This document shows positions 1-10,450 of a DNA stretch of 64,000 nt, one piece after another. The notes under the pieces were generated by a model, which was not told where the DNA came from, did not search any database, and saw only the letters and a list, made by a program, of their open reading frames with translations. The DNA comes from Acanthosepion pharaonis (lineage: Eukaryota > Mollusca > Cephalopoda > Sepiida > Sepiidae), in the NCBI GenBank assembly GCA_903632075.3, contig CAHIKZ030002024.1, positions 4,699,001 to 4,763,000 on the forward strand, read 5' to 3'. The translations under genes were made by a program, and so were the position numbers. Numbering within the stretch: the stretch's first letter is position 1; each line of letters begins with the position of its first letter.

Positions 1-274
1 ATATATATAAAGATAGATAGATATGAACAGACAGAAATAGACAGAGAGATAGATAGATAGAAAGGTAGATAGATATATAAATAGATATGAAGAAATTGAG
101 ACTGATATTAACAAATATTGTTAACTACTATGCTAGATGCATATCCTTTATGTAGGTTTTTTAAAAAAAATGTATTTCTTTTAATAAATCAGGAGAGAAA
201 TGATGGATACATTATTTTCCAAGGATTTTTTTTTCTTTTCAAAATTGAAAGCAGTGACCTCAGCTGGAATTTAT

Positions 275-325
<51 letters not shown>

Positions 326-330
326 AACAG

Positions 331-388
<58 letters not shown>

Positions 389-567
389 CTGATGAACAGA
401 GATAAATAATGAACAGACTGAATAGATAGATAGGAAGGTATATAGATAGATAAACAGAGATAGATAAATGAATAATAAACAGAGATAGATAGATAGATAG
501 ATAGATAATAAACAAACATAGATAGATAGGTGATGAACAGACTGAGATAGATAATGAACATACTGAA

Positions 568-641
<74 letters not shown>

Positions 642-698
642 AACAAACATAGATAGATAGGTGATGAACAGACTGAGATAGATAATGAACATACTGAA

Positions 699-767
<69 letters not shown>
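1..767. repeat. GATA microsatellite field
   Basis: Long runs of the tetranucleotide GATA (TAGA/TATC) alternate with short degenerate islands such as gaacagactga and ataaacaaacat. The islands recur at about 520-570 and 650-700, so even the interruptions are duplicated. On the minus strand it reads as open frames rich in Leu-Ser-Ile-Tyr in all phases, which is an artefact of a stop-poor tetranucleotide. Confidence 0.95.
103..275. repeat. Left flank of GATA block (copy 1 of duplicated flank)
   Basis: Non-GATA segment with attaacaaatattgttaact, then taataaatcaggagagaaat and attattttccaa, ending at ctggaatttatgata where the GATA run resumes. A diverged copy lies at 3103-3245 in the same orientation. 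It may be an old dispersed element with a GATA tail or a duplicated array edge. Confidence 0.7.
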
Positions 768-852
768 GAACAGATGGAGACAGACAGAGATAGATAGCTA
801 TGAACCAGCTGTTGTAGACAGATAACTAGTTAGAGAGATAAGAACAAGCTGT

Positions 853-900
<48 letters not shown>

Positions 901-1003
901 TGAACAGATGGAGACAGACAGAGATAGATAGCTATGAACCAGCTGTGGTAGACAGATAGCTAGTTAGAGAGATATGAACAAGCTGTGATAGATAGATAGA
1001 TAT

Positions 1004-1050
<47 letters not shown>

Positions 1051-1136
1051 TGAACAGATGGCGACAGACAGAGATAGATAGCTATGAACCAGCTGTTGTA
1101 GACAGATAGCTAGTTAGAGAGATATGAACAAGCTGT

Positions 1137-1176
<40 letters not shown>

Positions 1177-1262
1177 TGAACAGATGGAGACAGACAGAGA
1201 TAGATAGCTATGAACCAGCTGTGGTAGACAGATAGCTAGTTAGAGAGATATGAACAAGCTGT

Positions 1263-1318
<56 letters not shown>

Positions 1319-1404
1319 TGAACAGATGGAGACAGACAGAGATAGATAGCTATGAACCAGCTGTTGTAGACAGATAGCTAGTTAGAGAGATATGAACAAG
1401 CTGT

Positions 1405-1452
<48 letters not shown>

Positions 1453-1538
1453 TGAACAGATGGAGACAGACAGAGATAGATAGCTATGAACCAGCTGTGG
1501 TAGACAGATAGCTAGTTAGAGAGATATGAACAAGCTGT

Positions 1539-1578
<40 letters not shown>

Positions 1579-1664
1579 TGAACAGATGGAGACAGACAGA
1601 GATAGATAGCTATGAACCAGCTGTTGTAGACAGATAGCTAGTTAGAGAGATATGAACAAGCTGT

Positions 1665-1704
<40 letters not shown>

Positions 1705-1792
1705 TGAACAGATGGAGACAGACAGAGATAGATAGCTATGAACCAGCTGTTGTAGACAGATAGCTAGTTAGAGAGAGATATGAACAAGCTGT

Positions 1793-1828
<36 letters not shown>

Positions 1829-1914
1829 TGAACAGATGGCGACAGACAGAGATAGATAGCTATGAACCAGCTGTTGTAGACAGATAGCTAGTTAGAGAGA
1901 TATGAACAAGCTGT

Positions 1915-1966
<52 letters not shown>

Positions 1967-2052
1967 TGAACAGATGGCGACAGACAGAGATAGATAGCTA
2001 TGAACCAGCTGTGGTAGACAGATAGCTAGTTAGAGAGATATGAACAAGCTGT

Positions 2053-2100
<48 letters not shown>

Positions 2101-2186
2101 TGAACAGATGGCGACAGACAGAGATAGATAGCTATGAACCAGCTGTGGTAGACAGATAGCTAGTTAGAGAGATATGAACAAGCTGT

Positions 2187-2246
<60 letters not shown>

Positions 2247-2332
2247 TGAACAGATGGAGACAGACAGAGATAGATAGCTATGAACCAGCTGTGGTAGACA
2301 GATAGCTAGTTAGAGAGATATGAACAAGCTGT

Positions 2333-2384
<52 letters not shown>

Positions 2385-2470
2385 TGAACAGATGGAGACA
2401 GACAGAGATAGATAGCTATGAACCAGCTGTGGTAGACAGATAGCTAGTTAGAGAGATATGAACAAGCTGT

Positions 2471-2526
<56 letters not shown>

Positions 2527-2612
2527 TGAACAGATGGCGACAGACAGAGATAGATAGCTATGAACCAGCTGTGGTAGACAGATAGCTAGTTAGAGAGATA
2601 TGAACAAGCTGT

Positions 2613-2656
<44 letters not shown>

Positions 2657-2742
2657 TGAACAGATGGAGACAGACAGAGATAGATAGCTATGAACCAGCT
2701 GTGGTAGACAGATAGCTAGTTAGAGAGATATGAACAAGCTGT

Positions 2743-2794
<52 letters not shown>

Positions 2795-2880
2795 TGAACA
2801 GATGGAGACAGACAGAGATAGATAGCTATGAACCAGCTGTGGTAGACAGATAGCTAGTTAGAGAGAGAACAATATGAAGA
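768..2880. repeat. 16-copy composite minisatellite with GATA spacer
   Basis: Each unit has a conserved core of about 87 bp (begins gaacagatgg, contains ccagctgtggtagacag and agctagttagagag, ends caagctgtga) followed by a variable (TAGA)n run. Core starts are at 768, 902, 1052, 1178, 1320, 1454, 1580, 1706, 1830, 1968, 2102, 2248, 2386, 2528, 2658 and 2796. Unit lengths run from 124 to 150 bp. The cores carry two binary variants, ggaga/ggcga and gttg/gtgg. Confidence 0.95.
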
Positions 2881-2886
2881 AGATGT

Positions 2887-2951
<65 letters not shown>

Positions 2952-3000
2952 AAAACAGAGATTGATAAATAGAGAGATAATGAACCAACTGAAATAGATG

Positions 3001-3034
<34 letters not shown>

Positions 3035-3102
3035 AACGTAGATAGAGAGACAGATAGATAGATAGACAGACAGATAATAAACATACAGAGATAGATAAAT
3101 AG
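2881..3102. repeat. GATA microsatellite, right edge
   Basis: GATA runs interrupted by aaaaaacagagattgataaat and gaaccaactgaaatagatgg, closing the array begun at position 1. Low complexity only. Confidence 0.93.
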
Positions 3103-3245
3103 ATAGATATTAACATTGTTAACTGCCATTCTGTGCATATTCTCCATGTTACTAAAAAAAAAAATCATTTTTTTAATAAATCAGGAGAGAAATACATTAT
3201 TTTCCAACTGTGTTTTTTGTGAAAGCAATGATCTGGAATTTGAAC
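3103..3245. repeat. Right flank of GATA block (copy 2 of duplicated flank)
   Basis: Shares with 103-275 the ordered blocks attaaca-ttgttaact, tttaataaatcaggagagaa, acattattttccaa and gcaatgatctggaatttga. It lacks a short ggatac segment and differs at scattered bases. Confidence 0.7.
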
Positions 3246-3940
3246 ACAAAATGCCAAACCCACTTTTTGTGCCACCAACTGCACATCCATCAACTACATG
3301 AACATCCATCATGTTGATTAAATAAAAAATCACATTTTATTTTTTGTTAAATCAGATATTAATTACACTTATGTATATTTTCGAAATTGATTTTATTCCA
3401 AATGTTGAGTTAATTTCTCTTTAAACTTATGAAAATTCAGAAAAAAAATGTTCCATGGAAAAATAAACTGTTTACTCTCAGAGGAATTCTAATCTCGAAG
3501 AATTTAGGCAAATGAAAAAGAGGAAAAAGATTGGGATTTGATTCTTTCTTTCTTTTTTGTTTCTCGGGTGAAATCAATGCAAGTGAGAGAGTGGCATGAG
3601 TTTTCCAAAAATATCTGATGAACGGAAATAGACCAAATCAATATACGCAGCAGCCGGAACCTGAAATTTGAGATGAGGAATTCTCAATATACATTCCTGA
3701 CATCTTTGCTTGTTAAATATATTATTAAAGACACAAATTTTTGGCCAAGTATCCTCTGGTCATTTTCAGGTATCTATGGAATTAAAAGGTTGCATGCTGA
3801 TGTCTCACAGATGTGTGCATGTTCACATGTAAACAAAGAAGCAGCATATTTATTCTTTTTTTTATATAAACTGTAGTGAAATAAAGTTCTCAGTGTCTCT
3901 TGGCTATGTCCGTTTTCTTTTTCGGGTCTAGGATTTTGGG
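3246..3940. other. Unassigned AT-rich segment
   Basis: No recognisable element. Small open frames at 3116-3301 and 3673-3876 on the plus strand have no known motif, signal or repeat support and are probably chance. I see no internal repeat. Confidence 0.5.
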
Positions 3941-3949
3941 TAGGTAAGG

Positions 3950-4115
3950 ATAACCATTATTATAGTAGCCAAGCTGAAGCCTACCTTGCACTAAGTTGAA
4001 ATGAAAGAAAGTTTGTGCTTACTTCATTGGTAGTTATGATGGCCGAGCTCAAGTCAGCCTTTTGCTGAGTTGGAACGACAAAAGAAAAAGGGTTTGGAAG
4101 ACAGATGGGAATGCC
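3950..4115. repeat. Short local duplication
   Basis: Two adjacent related segments: near 3957 tagtagccaagctgaagcct followed by gcactaagttgaaatgaaag, and near 4033 gatggccgagctcaagtcag followed by tgctgagttggaacgacaaa. Period roughly 75-80 bp with strong divergence. Function unknown. Confidence 0.5.
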
Positions 4116-4231
4116 TTGCATTAGAAAATGGAAAGAGAGTCAGGGGACATGAATATGCACCAGCAGGGATGTCTTTTTTTCCATAAACTATTACATCTTG
4201 GAGCAAGAGAGAAAAAGAGGAAGAGTAAGGA

Positions 4232-4345
4232 AAATCTGTCTATATTTCTGAGATGAGGTATTATGTACATTATTTACATTATTCGGACTATTGTCCTCAT
4301 CTTTTCTGCCATATTTATCACAACATTTCGGCCGTTGTACGCTCC
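4232..4345 (-). repeat. Dispersed CTGAAGA...CGAAA repeat, single copy
   Basis: Minus strand reads CCTGAAGAATGCCG, a 10-nt gap, CGGCCGAAATGTTG, then AAATATGGCAGAAAAGATGA and finally CCTCATCTCAGAAATATAG. It is one unit of the family tandemly repeated at 41400-42170 and present once at 44510-44610. GCCG and CGGC can pair. Confidence 0.75.
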
Positions 4346-4439
4346 GGCATTCTTCAGGTGGTTGGAATGTCGAACTGAACCCTTTATTTCGCTCACTGGG
4401 GTAGACTGTTCTAGTTCCGCGTGCCATGTTTGATGGATG

Positions 4440-4640
4440 TCAGTTATCCATTATCTCCTGCTAATTTCCCTCTGAAATTTCTCCACTGCCTTAACCGGGT
4501 ATTGAACTCACACTCTTTGGGTCCTGTCGCTGGATCTAACCAACGTCTTTATCCACATCGTAAGCCTCTATCTTGAGTAGCTCTTGGGCCTTCTATTGGA
4601 TGAAAAAAAACTACCATCTTAAATCGCATTTTGTAAGCAA
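4440..4640 (-). mobile_element. tRNA-like SINE fragment
   Basis: On the minus strand a tRNA-like block runs from about 4560 to 4490: GTTGGTTAGATCCAGCGAC resembles a polymerase III A box region, and GTGAGTTCAATACCCG resembles a B box. The adjoining plus-strand text at 4562-4605 (cttgagtagctcttgggcc) recurs at 30765 and 31735, in LINE-C tail context. Mixed SINE/LINE debris; family not certain. Confidence 0.55.
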
Positions 4641-4913
4641 ACAACTAATTCTCTTCAACTTTAATTGCTTTTGAGTTGTGCAAATTTTTGTCCTCAAGTA
4701 CACATGGCACAGTGGATAAATTTGATGCATGAGGTTCAAGCAGATCAGTTCCCAGAAAACCGACAGCCTGACAACAGCACATGAGATTTGATTATAGTGG
4801 TGAAGGTTTTGTGCAGGACCATCGACACTTTTTGAAGGGCCGAATCCAGAGACCTGGTGCACTACATGCCATAGAGTCCCCAAACAACGCTCCACAGGTT
4901 TTGAATTCTCCTA

Positions 4914-5106
4914 GACCAGTTGTCCTCCAAGGTTATAGAACCCAATCTATTCTGCAATTTACCCATAGCTGGAGGGAGAAGAAGGGGATTCGCACCTTTC
5001 CCAAGGGTATTAGCATGTAAGTGAATGTAATGGATTCAAGTGGAATTTGAACTTGGCTCTCCGATTCCTCAATCTGAGCCACTATCTATTACTCCACTGT
5101 GCCTTC
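4914..5106 (-). mobile_element. tRNA-derived SINE, copy S1
   Basis: Read on the minus strand, GGCACAGTGGAGTAATAGAT then AGTGGCTCAGATTG (A box) and AAGTTCAAATTCCAC (B box, 5041-5055) form a tRNA-like head, followed by the body ending at the acccatagctggagggagaa block (plus-strand reading). The same body and head occur at 17935-18205, 44640-44905 and 46265-46490, all in this orientation. The DNA at 4780-4913 has different text from the other copies, so this copy is truncated or chimeric there. Confidence 0.8.
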
Positions 5107-5460
5107 AATATTATATTATAAACACATTACTAATAATATTTACTATAGAAATACATTGAAAAAAGTCATATATTGGTGGTTATAATGCATGTCTTAATAA
5201 GGCAGGAGCATTATTGCATCTGTAATGTAAAACCATTGTTATGATTTTACTCTAGAAATGCATTGAAAATAAATAAAGGGAATGATAGTGACTAGAAAGT
5301 AATGCAACTATTAAGACAAAAGAACTATATTTATATAATATAAACTTATAATTTTACTATAGAAATGCACTGAAAATAAAGGAATAAAAATGAACGATTA
5401 GAGTCCAGCCGTTAATGTGAGTATTACTGACATTATGAGTATTATATCTTTAAGGTAATA
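5107..5460. repeat. Three diverged ~105-bp tandem units
   Basis: The phrase actatagaaatgcattgaaa recurs near 5145, 5249 and 5354 with aataaa-rich text after it. The spacing (~105 bp) and order suggest an old tandem array. Similar phrases occur in LINE-R1 3' UTR modules at 6130-6290 and 16680-16870. Confidence 0.6.
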
Positions 5461-5461
5461 A

Positions 5462-5555
5462 TTCTTAACCTTTTTTACCCCTGTGGAACCCTTGAAACAA
5501 TTTTCCTATCTCAGAGAAACCTTGCATAAAAATTATTATATACTATGATTAATAT
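5462..5555. mobile_element. Possible hAT-type terminal fragment
   Basis: The text ttcttaaccttttttacccc followed by tgtggaacccttgaaac resembles the ends of some hAT transposons (ggttcttaacc-type termini). No matching second terminus or 8-bp target duplication was found here, so this is a weak call. Confidence 0.3.
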
Positions 5556-5559
5556 GAAC

Positions 5560-5800
5560 AGATTATGATGAAAGATGGCTTAGAAAACTTAATACTCATA
5601 GAACATACTAACGGAAGCAAAAGTAGAAGGAAACAGTGTGCAACTTAATCTAATGAGTTTGTGTGAATGGATAGCAGAGGAGGAACAAGAATGGAGAGTC
5701 GAATGCTGTTTAGAGTTAAAAGAGACAAGAAGTAGTGAAGAGATTTGATTACCCATATCCTGATAGAATATGGAACATAAATGATCATGATAAAATACAT
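5560..5800 (+). pseudogene. LINE-R1 C-terminal fragment
   Basis: Plus-strand conceptual translation gives KDGLENLILIEHTNG, then SNEFV-MDSRGGTRM and ITHILIEYGT with in-frame stops. This matches the order of the LINE-R1 tail seen elsewhere (KEGLENLILTGQ, then a LW-x-x-x-IAHVL type ending). It is a decayed 3' end of a non-LTR reverse transcriptase ORF; nothing upstream of the tail is kept. Confidence 0.7.
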
Positions 5801-5894
5801 GGAAAACCAGGAAGTAAGAGATTGTTAAGGATTAGTAATTATGGTAACTGTTACTGAAAGAATTGGGCTACATTATATATAAATGTAAAGGCAT

Positions 5895-5914
5895 TTCTTC
5901 TTCTTCTTCTTCTT

Positions 5915-5955
<41 letters not shown>

Positions 5956-5984
5956 CCTCCTCCTCCTCCTCCTCCTCCTCCTCC
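5895..5984. repeat. Compound trinucleotide microsatellite
   Basis: (TTC)n, then (ATC)n at about 5913-5952, then (CTC)n to 5984, directly abutting the 3' end of a minus-strand LINE-R1 copy. LINE 3' ends commonly nucleate such repeats. Confidence 0.9.
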
Positions 5985-6760
5985 TGGGTATGACAATAAA
6001 CTACATCTGACAGCAAGACATTTGATCAGGAGGTTTTGAGGAATGTGCAACCACCTCTTAATTGCTGTTTTTCTCAGGTCTACCCTGACCTGGAGTGGTA
6101 GCACCTGTCAAAGGATCAAAACACTATGAAAGTATAAAAATAGGTCTTAATACCAGCAATACTTTTTTGGAAAAATTATTATTAGCAGTACATTCTTGAA
6201 AAAGAAAAAAACTACCAGCATTACATTTCTAAAAAAAAGTATTATCAGCAATATGTTTTTAGAAAAAAAACCTTACAAGGAATAAAAATCTTGACGGCAT
6301 TAAATAACCCATTGAGGTTGATATGCTGTAAAACAAAACAAACCAAAGCAAAATTATTCCTCTTCTTCTTTGTTGGATTCCTCTTTTTTCTTCTTCTTCT
6401 TCCTCTACTTCTTCTTTGTCTTCCTCTTTTTCTTCTCCTTCTCCTTCCTCTTCTTCTTCTTTGTTCCTTGTCTATTCATGGTGCTCCACAATTCCCTGGA
6501 CTTTATAGCTCTTAGTAAATTTTGTCTTTTCACTATGGCTTCTAATCTCTGTTCTGTCAACCATTTACACAAGCTTGTTAGTTAGGTTATACACTGTTTT
6601 TTTCTGCTTTCCCTCCTGCTTTCAATAGTTTTAGTGAGTATCAAATTTTCCAAGCCCTCTTTCCTCATTATGTGCCTGAGAAATTACAACTGTTAATTTA
6701 TGATGTTAAATCAAGTAGTTTAAAATTAGAAGATTGAGTTTTTTTATGCCTCAAACAAAC
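5985..6760 (-). mobile_element. LINE-R1 3' end with UTR module
   Basis: The segment 5985-6300 (ggtatgacaataaactacat ... accacctcttaattgctg) is a 3' UTR module also found at 16490-16940 and 43270-43660. From 6460 to 6720 the minus strand encodes decayed LINE-R1 tail text (KEGLENLILTKTI-like). A (TTC/TCC)n pyrimidine patch sits at 6355-6460. The 3' end abuts the microsatellite at 5895-5984. Confidence 0.75.
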
Positions 6761-7685
6761 CACACTTTAAAAATATATCGATGACTATTATTCTCTCACT
6801 AAAGCTGATCTCGTACACCATTAAAGTGAATTGGATCAACACTGCACATTGCACTGTCTACTGCACTGCTGTGAGCAAAGTTTAATAAATTTCTATTTAT
6901 ATATCCACTTTCTTTTAACAGTTCTTTTACTGTTACTATCTTTGACCTCCAAATAGACATCAGATGTAAGCCGACCCGTAAACCTCTATTTTATGATCGC
7001 CATTTTGTTTCTGCAGTTGAAAAGTCGGATCTAGTGGAACTCATATGTATCAGTGGAAATGAGTAGAAGAGAGGCTCGGAGAATCGATCGATCGACAACA
7101 CACAAAATAAGATAGAAGACCAAATAAAGGAAGATGAGAAAGATCAGCCCATAGCTGTAAGGACTATCGATCATCGATTCTGGTCCATGGAACAAAAGAA
7201 AAAAAAAAGAATGATCAATCAACCAACAATTTTTATTGATTTTATAAGATCGATCAATGATGGGCTGACCTGAAAAAAATGGAGACGAATGGAGCCAACA
7301 GAAAAGGACGTTCTCAGAAAGGTCATCATTCCAATGATTCTGTATGTCAGCTTTCGGGAATTTCAAGTTGGAGCTTGAGAAAGAAGGATTTGAGAAAGTC
7401 ATACATGGCTGCATTGATATACCTTCCAGGTCAAAGGTACTGACTCAAGAAGAAATCATTAAGTTTTGTTCCTTAATTTTGTGATTTGTATGAAGTAAAC
7501 ACAAAAGAAAGAAATTAATTTGAATAAGTCCATGAGATGCAAATTATAAGCTTGGTGTTTTGGGGATGAATTCAGCCAATCTCTCTTTCACTCTCTCTCA
7601 CCACCTCTTTCTTTCAATCTGATCTGAAAACTGAAAACACCAGATAGACATATGCAGTCTGCAATAGATAAATATGACCAAAATT
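6761..7685. other. Unassigned segment with GATCGATC clusters
   Basis: No element recognised. 7020-7440 is less AT-rich, carries clusters such as gaatcgatcgatcgac, tatcgatcatcgat and gatcgatcaatgat, and is open on the minus strand for 127 codons (7031-7414). The protein reading has a hydrophobic stretch near its C-terminus but no motif I recognise. It may be single-copy DNA. Confidence 0.4.
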
Positions 7686-7687
7686 AT

Positions 7688-7688
<1 letters not shown>

Positions 7689-7738
<50 letters not shown>
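7689..7738. repeat. (TA)n microsatellite
   Basis: About 24 TA dinucleotides just upstream of the fold-back element at 7788-8010. Confidence 0.97.
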
Positions 7739-7740
<2 letters not shown>

Positions 7741-7787
7741 CAAGTATATAATTGGTGTATACGGAATGAATTCCAATAACCAACAAT

Positions 7788-8005
7788 TACTATTCTTAAA
7801 AGAGTGCTCAATACAAAGTAGAGCAGATATAATTATTTATTTAAAAAAAATTATAACATAAATATGTTATAAAATTACTACAAAAATAGCCATTTTGTTT
7901 CAACACCCCCAGTGTCTTATCAAGTGATGATGTTGAATGTAATCACTTGATAAGACACCGTAGTGATTTTATAACATATTTATCTTATAAGTTTTTTTAG
8001 ATAAA

Positions 8006-8010
<5 letters not shown>
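7788..8010 (-). mobile_element. TA-flanked fold-back element E1 with hammerhead-like core
   Basis: Contains GTGCTCAATAC...AGTAGAGC (7804-7824) and a near-perfect inverted repeat (gtgtcttatcaagtgat at 7912-7928 against atcacttgataagacac at 7942-7958). The minus strand at 7928-7874 folds like a type I hammerhead ribozyme. Stem I is ATCAC/GTAAT (4 of 5 pairs). The core is TTGATAA (consensus CUGANGA). Stem II is ACAC/GTGT closed by a G.U pair, then GAA. Stem III is ACAAAA/TTTTGT, and a GUA sits where cleavage would occur. Two core bases differ from consensus (C3 to U, G8 to A). No protein is encoded. Flanked by TA arrays on both sides. Confidence 0.65.
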
Positions 8011-8101
<91 letters not shown>

Positions 8102-8141
8102 TGAATAGACTGAGGTAGGTATAAACCACTGAGGTTGATAG

Positions 8142-8172
<31 letters not shown>

Positions 8173-8230
8173 GATAGATAAAAAAACTGAGATGGATAGA
8201 AAGATATTAACAAGCTGAGATAGATATGAA
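8010..8230. repeat. TA array running into GATA array
   Basis: (TA)n at 8010-8072 continues directly into (GATA)n to about 8230, with short unique islands such as gaatagactgaggtagg. It shows that TA and GATA arrays can be seeded at one junction. Confidence 0.95.
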
Positions 8231-8239
8231 AATAATGAG

Positions 8240-8345
8240 TTCGGCATAAACCACTGAGATTTTTTTAATCATTTCACTCCAAGCAACACAAAAAAGCCAC
8301 TAATATGCAAAGGATTACTGTGAGTTAAGTGTTTTTATTAAGTTT
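8240..8345 (-). mobile_element. LINE-C 3' UTR scrap
   Basis: aatcatttcactccaagcaa and aaagccactaatatgcaaag match the minus-strand 3' tail of LINE-C copies at 29340-29455, 30145-30260 and 52445-52550, and in reverse orientation the end at 9770-9830. Confidence 0.55.
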
Positions 8346-9055
8346 CTCCTGCCTTTTGTTGGTCTGCCATTATAATCAAGGTAGTGTAAATATTGGTGGA
8401 ATTCTTGGCATCCATAAACGATTTTCCATGAAATATTATATTTGTTTTTCCAAATACATTTAGTGTTTATAAATTGATTTCAAACCATCTGGTAGTTTTT
8501 TGGCACATTTTAAATTATTAGTTTATTCATTTGTTTTTTATTTATTTAAATATTTCATATTTATAGTTGTTTTTTTTCTTTGGATTTTATTTGGTATAAA
8601 TCGTTTATATTATCTATTAGCATTTATCGTATGTCTTTTCTCATTGTGCTGATTTGGTTGGTGAACAGTGATTTAATAGAATTATTATCAAATAAATGAC
8701 TAGTTAGTCTACTAGATTATGTAGTAATTTTGTAACCAATATATAATTTATCTGAATTTTCATTCTTATTACAGAAACATTTAGTCATAAACAACAGTTG
8801 TTGATTGAAATTTTTTATTTGATTTTATTTTTTTATTATTACTAATGATGATATTAGTTTTTTTTTAAAATTATTTTTTTAGTATATAATAAGCTTAATC
8901 AAGAACCAACACAAAGAAAAACACGAGAAATCCAACAAATACATGGAGATAATACAAAAATTTGAAATTCTAAAAACTGACTGCAAATACAAAATACCTT
9001 AACTATGAAATACCGGGCATTAATATAATTTCATTATTATACTCTCTATCAATCC
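8346..9055. other. Unassigned AT-rich DNA
   Basis: Mostly A and T with short homopolymers. I see no coding potential, terminal repeat or tandem structure. Confidence 0.5.
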
Positions 9056-9830
9056 TGCAAAATGTCCCTTCCTGCCTTCCATAAATATGGCTGATACTAA
9101 CCTCCATGACAGTGACTCATTGCACCTTCTTGGACTTACATTTATGTCTGACATAGAAAAATTTTTATTGAATCCACTGCCAGGTTTATTGCTAAAAATT
9201 GGTTCACTGTATCATGGTAGATAATTTTTCTCTCCTGAATCTATCTTATATATTTATAAGTCTACCATTAACCAATGCTTAGAATATTGCTACCACATCT
9301 GGTTTGGTGCTCCTGCTGCATATTTCGAGATTCTTGATAAAATCCAAAGAAGAATCAGAACTATATGACCTGACATCTCAGCTTCAATCACTTTCTCACT
9401 TCCGTAATATACCTTCCCTGTGCTTTTCTATAAATCATTTCATGGTAATTGTTCAAATGAACTCTTCACTATCGTATTGAGGCTTTATAATTTTAAGCAT
9501 AATGGAGTATGGTCTCATCAATTCACATTTGAATTGGCTAGATGTATCTGTAAGTTCCATACAAACAGTTTCTTTTCTTGCACTTCTCGCATGTGGAACT
9601 CTCTTCCAGCTTCATGCTTTCCAGCCAACTTTGATCTTCAAATATTTAAATGCAATGCCAATCATTATCTACTGTCCTCTTGATTACTCTTTTATTGTTC
9701 TTGCTCCTTAATAATGTTTCTCTATTTTATTATTCTTTCACAGTCAGTAACCCCTTATGTCTTAATGGCTTTACTGCCTTGCATGGGGTGAAATGATTCA
9801 AAAAACAAAATAAAAATATAAGCAAGAAAA
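9056..9830 (+). pseudogene. LINE-C reverse transcriptase C-terminus and 3' UTR
   Basis: Conceptual plus-strand translation runs INMADTNLHDSDSLHLLGLT, then KSTINQCLEYCYHIWFGAPA, KIQRRIR, a frameshift, LFYKSFHGNCSNELF, and SRMWNSLPASCFPANFDLQI, ending near 9685. This is the order of the region after the RT palm in jockey/CR1-like LINEs. Stops and at least one frameshift show it is dead. The 3' UTR ends near 9830 at ggggtgaaatgatt followed by A-rich sequence, the normal 3' end of this family. Confidence 0.85.
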
Positions 9831-9949
9831 CATAAATAAATTACTTCAATTTGAACAAATACAAAAAATTATTCTCTCTCATCATATATAAAATGACATA
9901 CCAAATACTAAAAGAATGGATAGAAATATATTAGAATTTTTTACTATGT

Positions 9950-9950
9950 A

Positions 9951-9987
<37 letters not shown>

Positions 9988-9990
9988 TAT
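9950..9990. repeat. (TC)n(TA)n compound microsatellite
   Basis: tctctctctctctct followed by about 12 TA dinucleotides. Confidence 0.95.
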
Positions 9991-10147
9991 GAAATGGACT
10001 AAGTCCAACAATTATCGTAATATATATTTATTGCTTATACATTATTTTTATAGATATAAATATTTAAATAAATGCTCTGTTTATAATAAACAGTATTAAA
10101 AACATTTACCAGCCTGAATGTCCAAGAAATTTCATAGAAAATATGTG

Positions 10148-10227
10148 TCCTCTGACAGGAATTGAACCTGTATCCTACATGGAACTGTCATATAGCCTGA
10201 TGTGTTATATCATTTAGCTACAGAGGA
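10148..10227 (-). tRNA. tRNA-like sequence, probable pseudogene
   Basis: On the minus strand the 80-nt segment starts TCCTCTG and ends CAGAGGA, a perfect 7-bp acceptor stem. A perfect T arm follows the expected position: ACAGG, TTCAATT loop, CCTGT. The D arm (GCTAAATGATATAACACAT) is degenerate. The anticodon stem has only about three good pairs, with a loop reading GGCTATA. There is no clear discriminator-CCA. It is either a decayed tRNA gene or the head of a tRNA-derived SINE; minus-strand LINE-C text lies just upstream (10250-10450). Confidence 0.5.
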
Positions 10228-10249
10228 AGCATTTAAGTTTAGCAATGGA

Positions 10250-10450
10250 TTCAATATAGTCTTTATACTTCATTGCAGATGAGAACATTAGCTGGAGAAG
10301 GTGCAACAAGTCAATTTCCTGGAGGTTAGCATCAGCCATTCTGGTGGAAGACAGAGAGGGGTCTCTCAAATGAATAATGGAGAGAAATTTAGCTTTGGAG
10401 GTGTTAAAATTAACAAGTCACCATTTGCCCCAGTTAACAATGGGCTTTCT
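10250..10450 (-). pseudogene. LINE-C RT fragment
   Basis: Minus-strand reading contains SFERPLSVFHQNG then PPGN-LVAPSP, which lines up with the block that precedes NLHDSDSLHLL-type text in the copy at 9056-9830. Several stops. A short remnant of the palm/thumb region of a jockey/CR1-like LINE. Confidence 0.5.

Noticed and set aside
189..692. Long minus-strand frames rich in Leu-Ser-Ile-Tyr over the GATA arrays
   Set aside because: TATC repeats lack stops in several phases; the reading is identical in all frames and has no signal of selection.
10148..10227. Functional amber-suppressor tRNA
   Set aside because: The CTA loop triplet appears only if a mostly unpaired anticodon stem is accepted; decay is the simpler reading.
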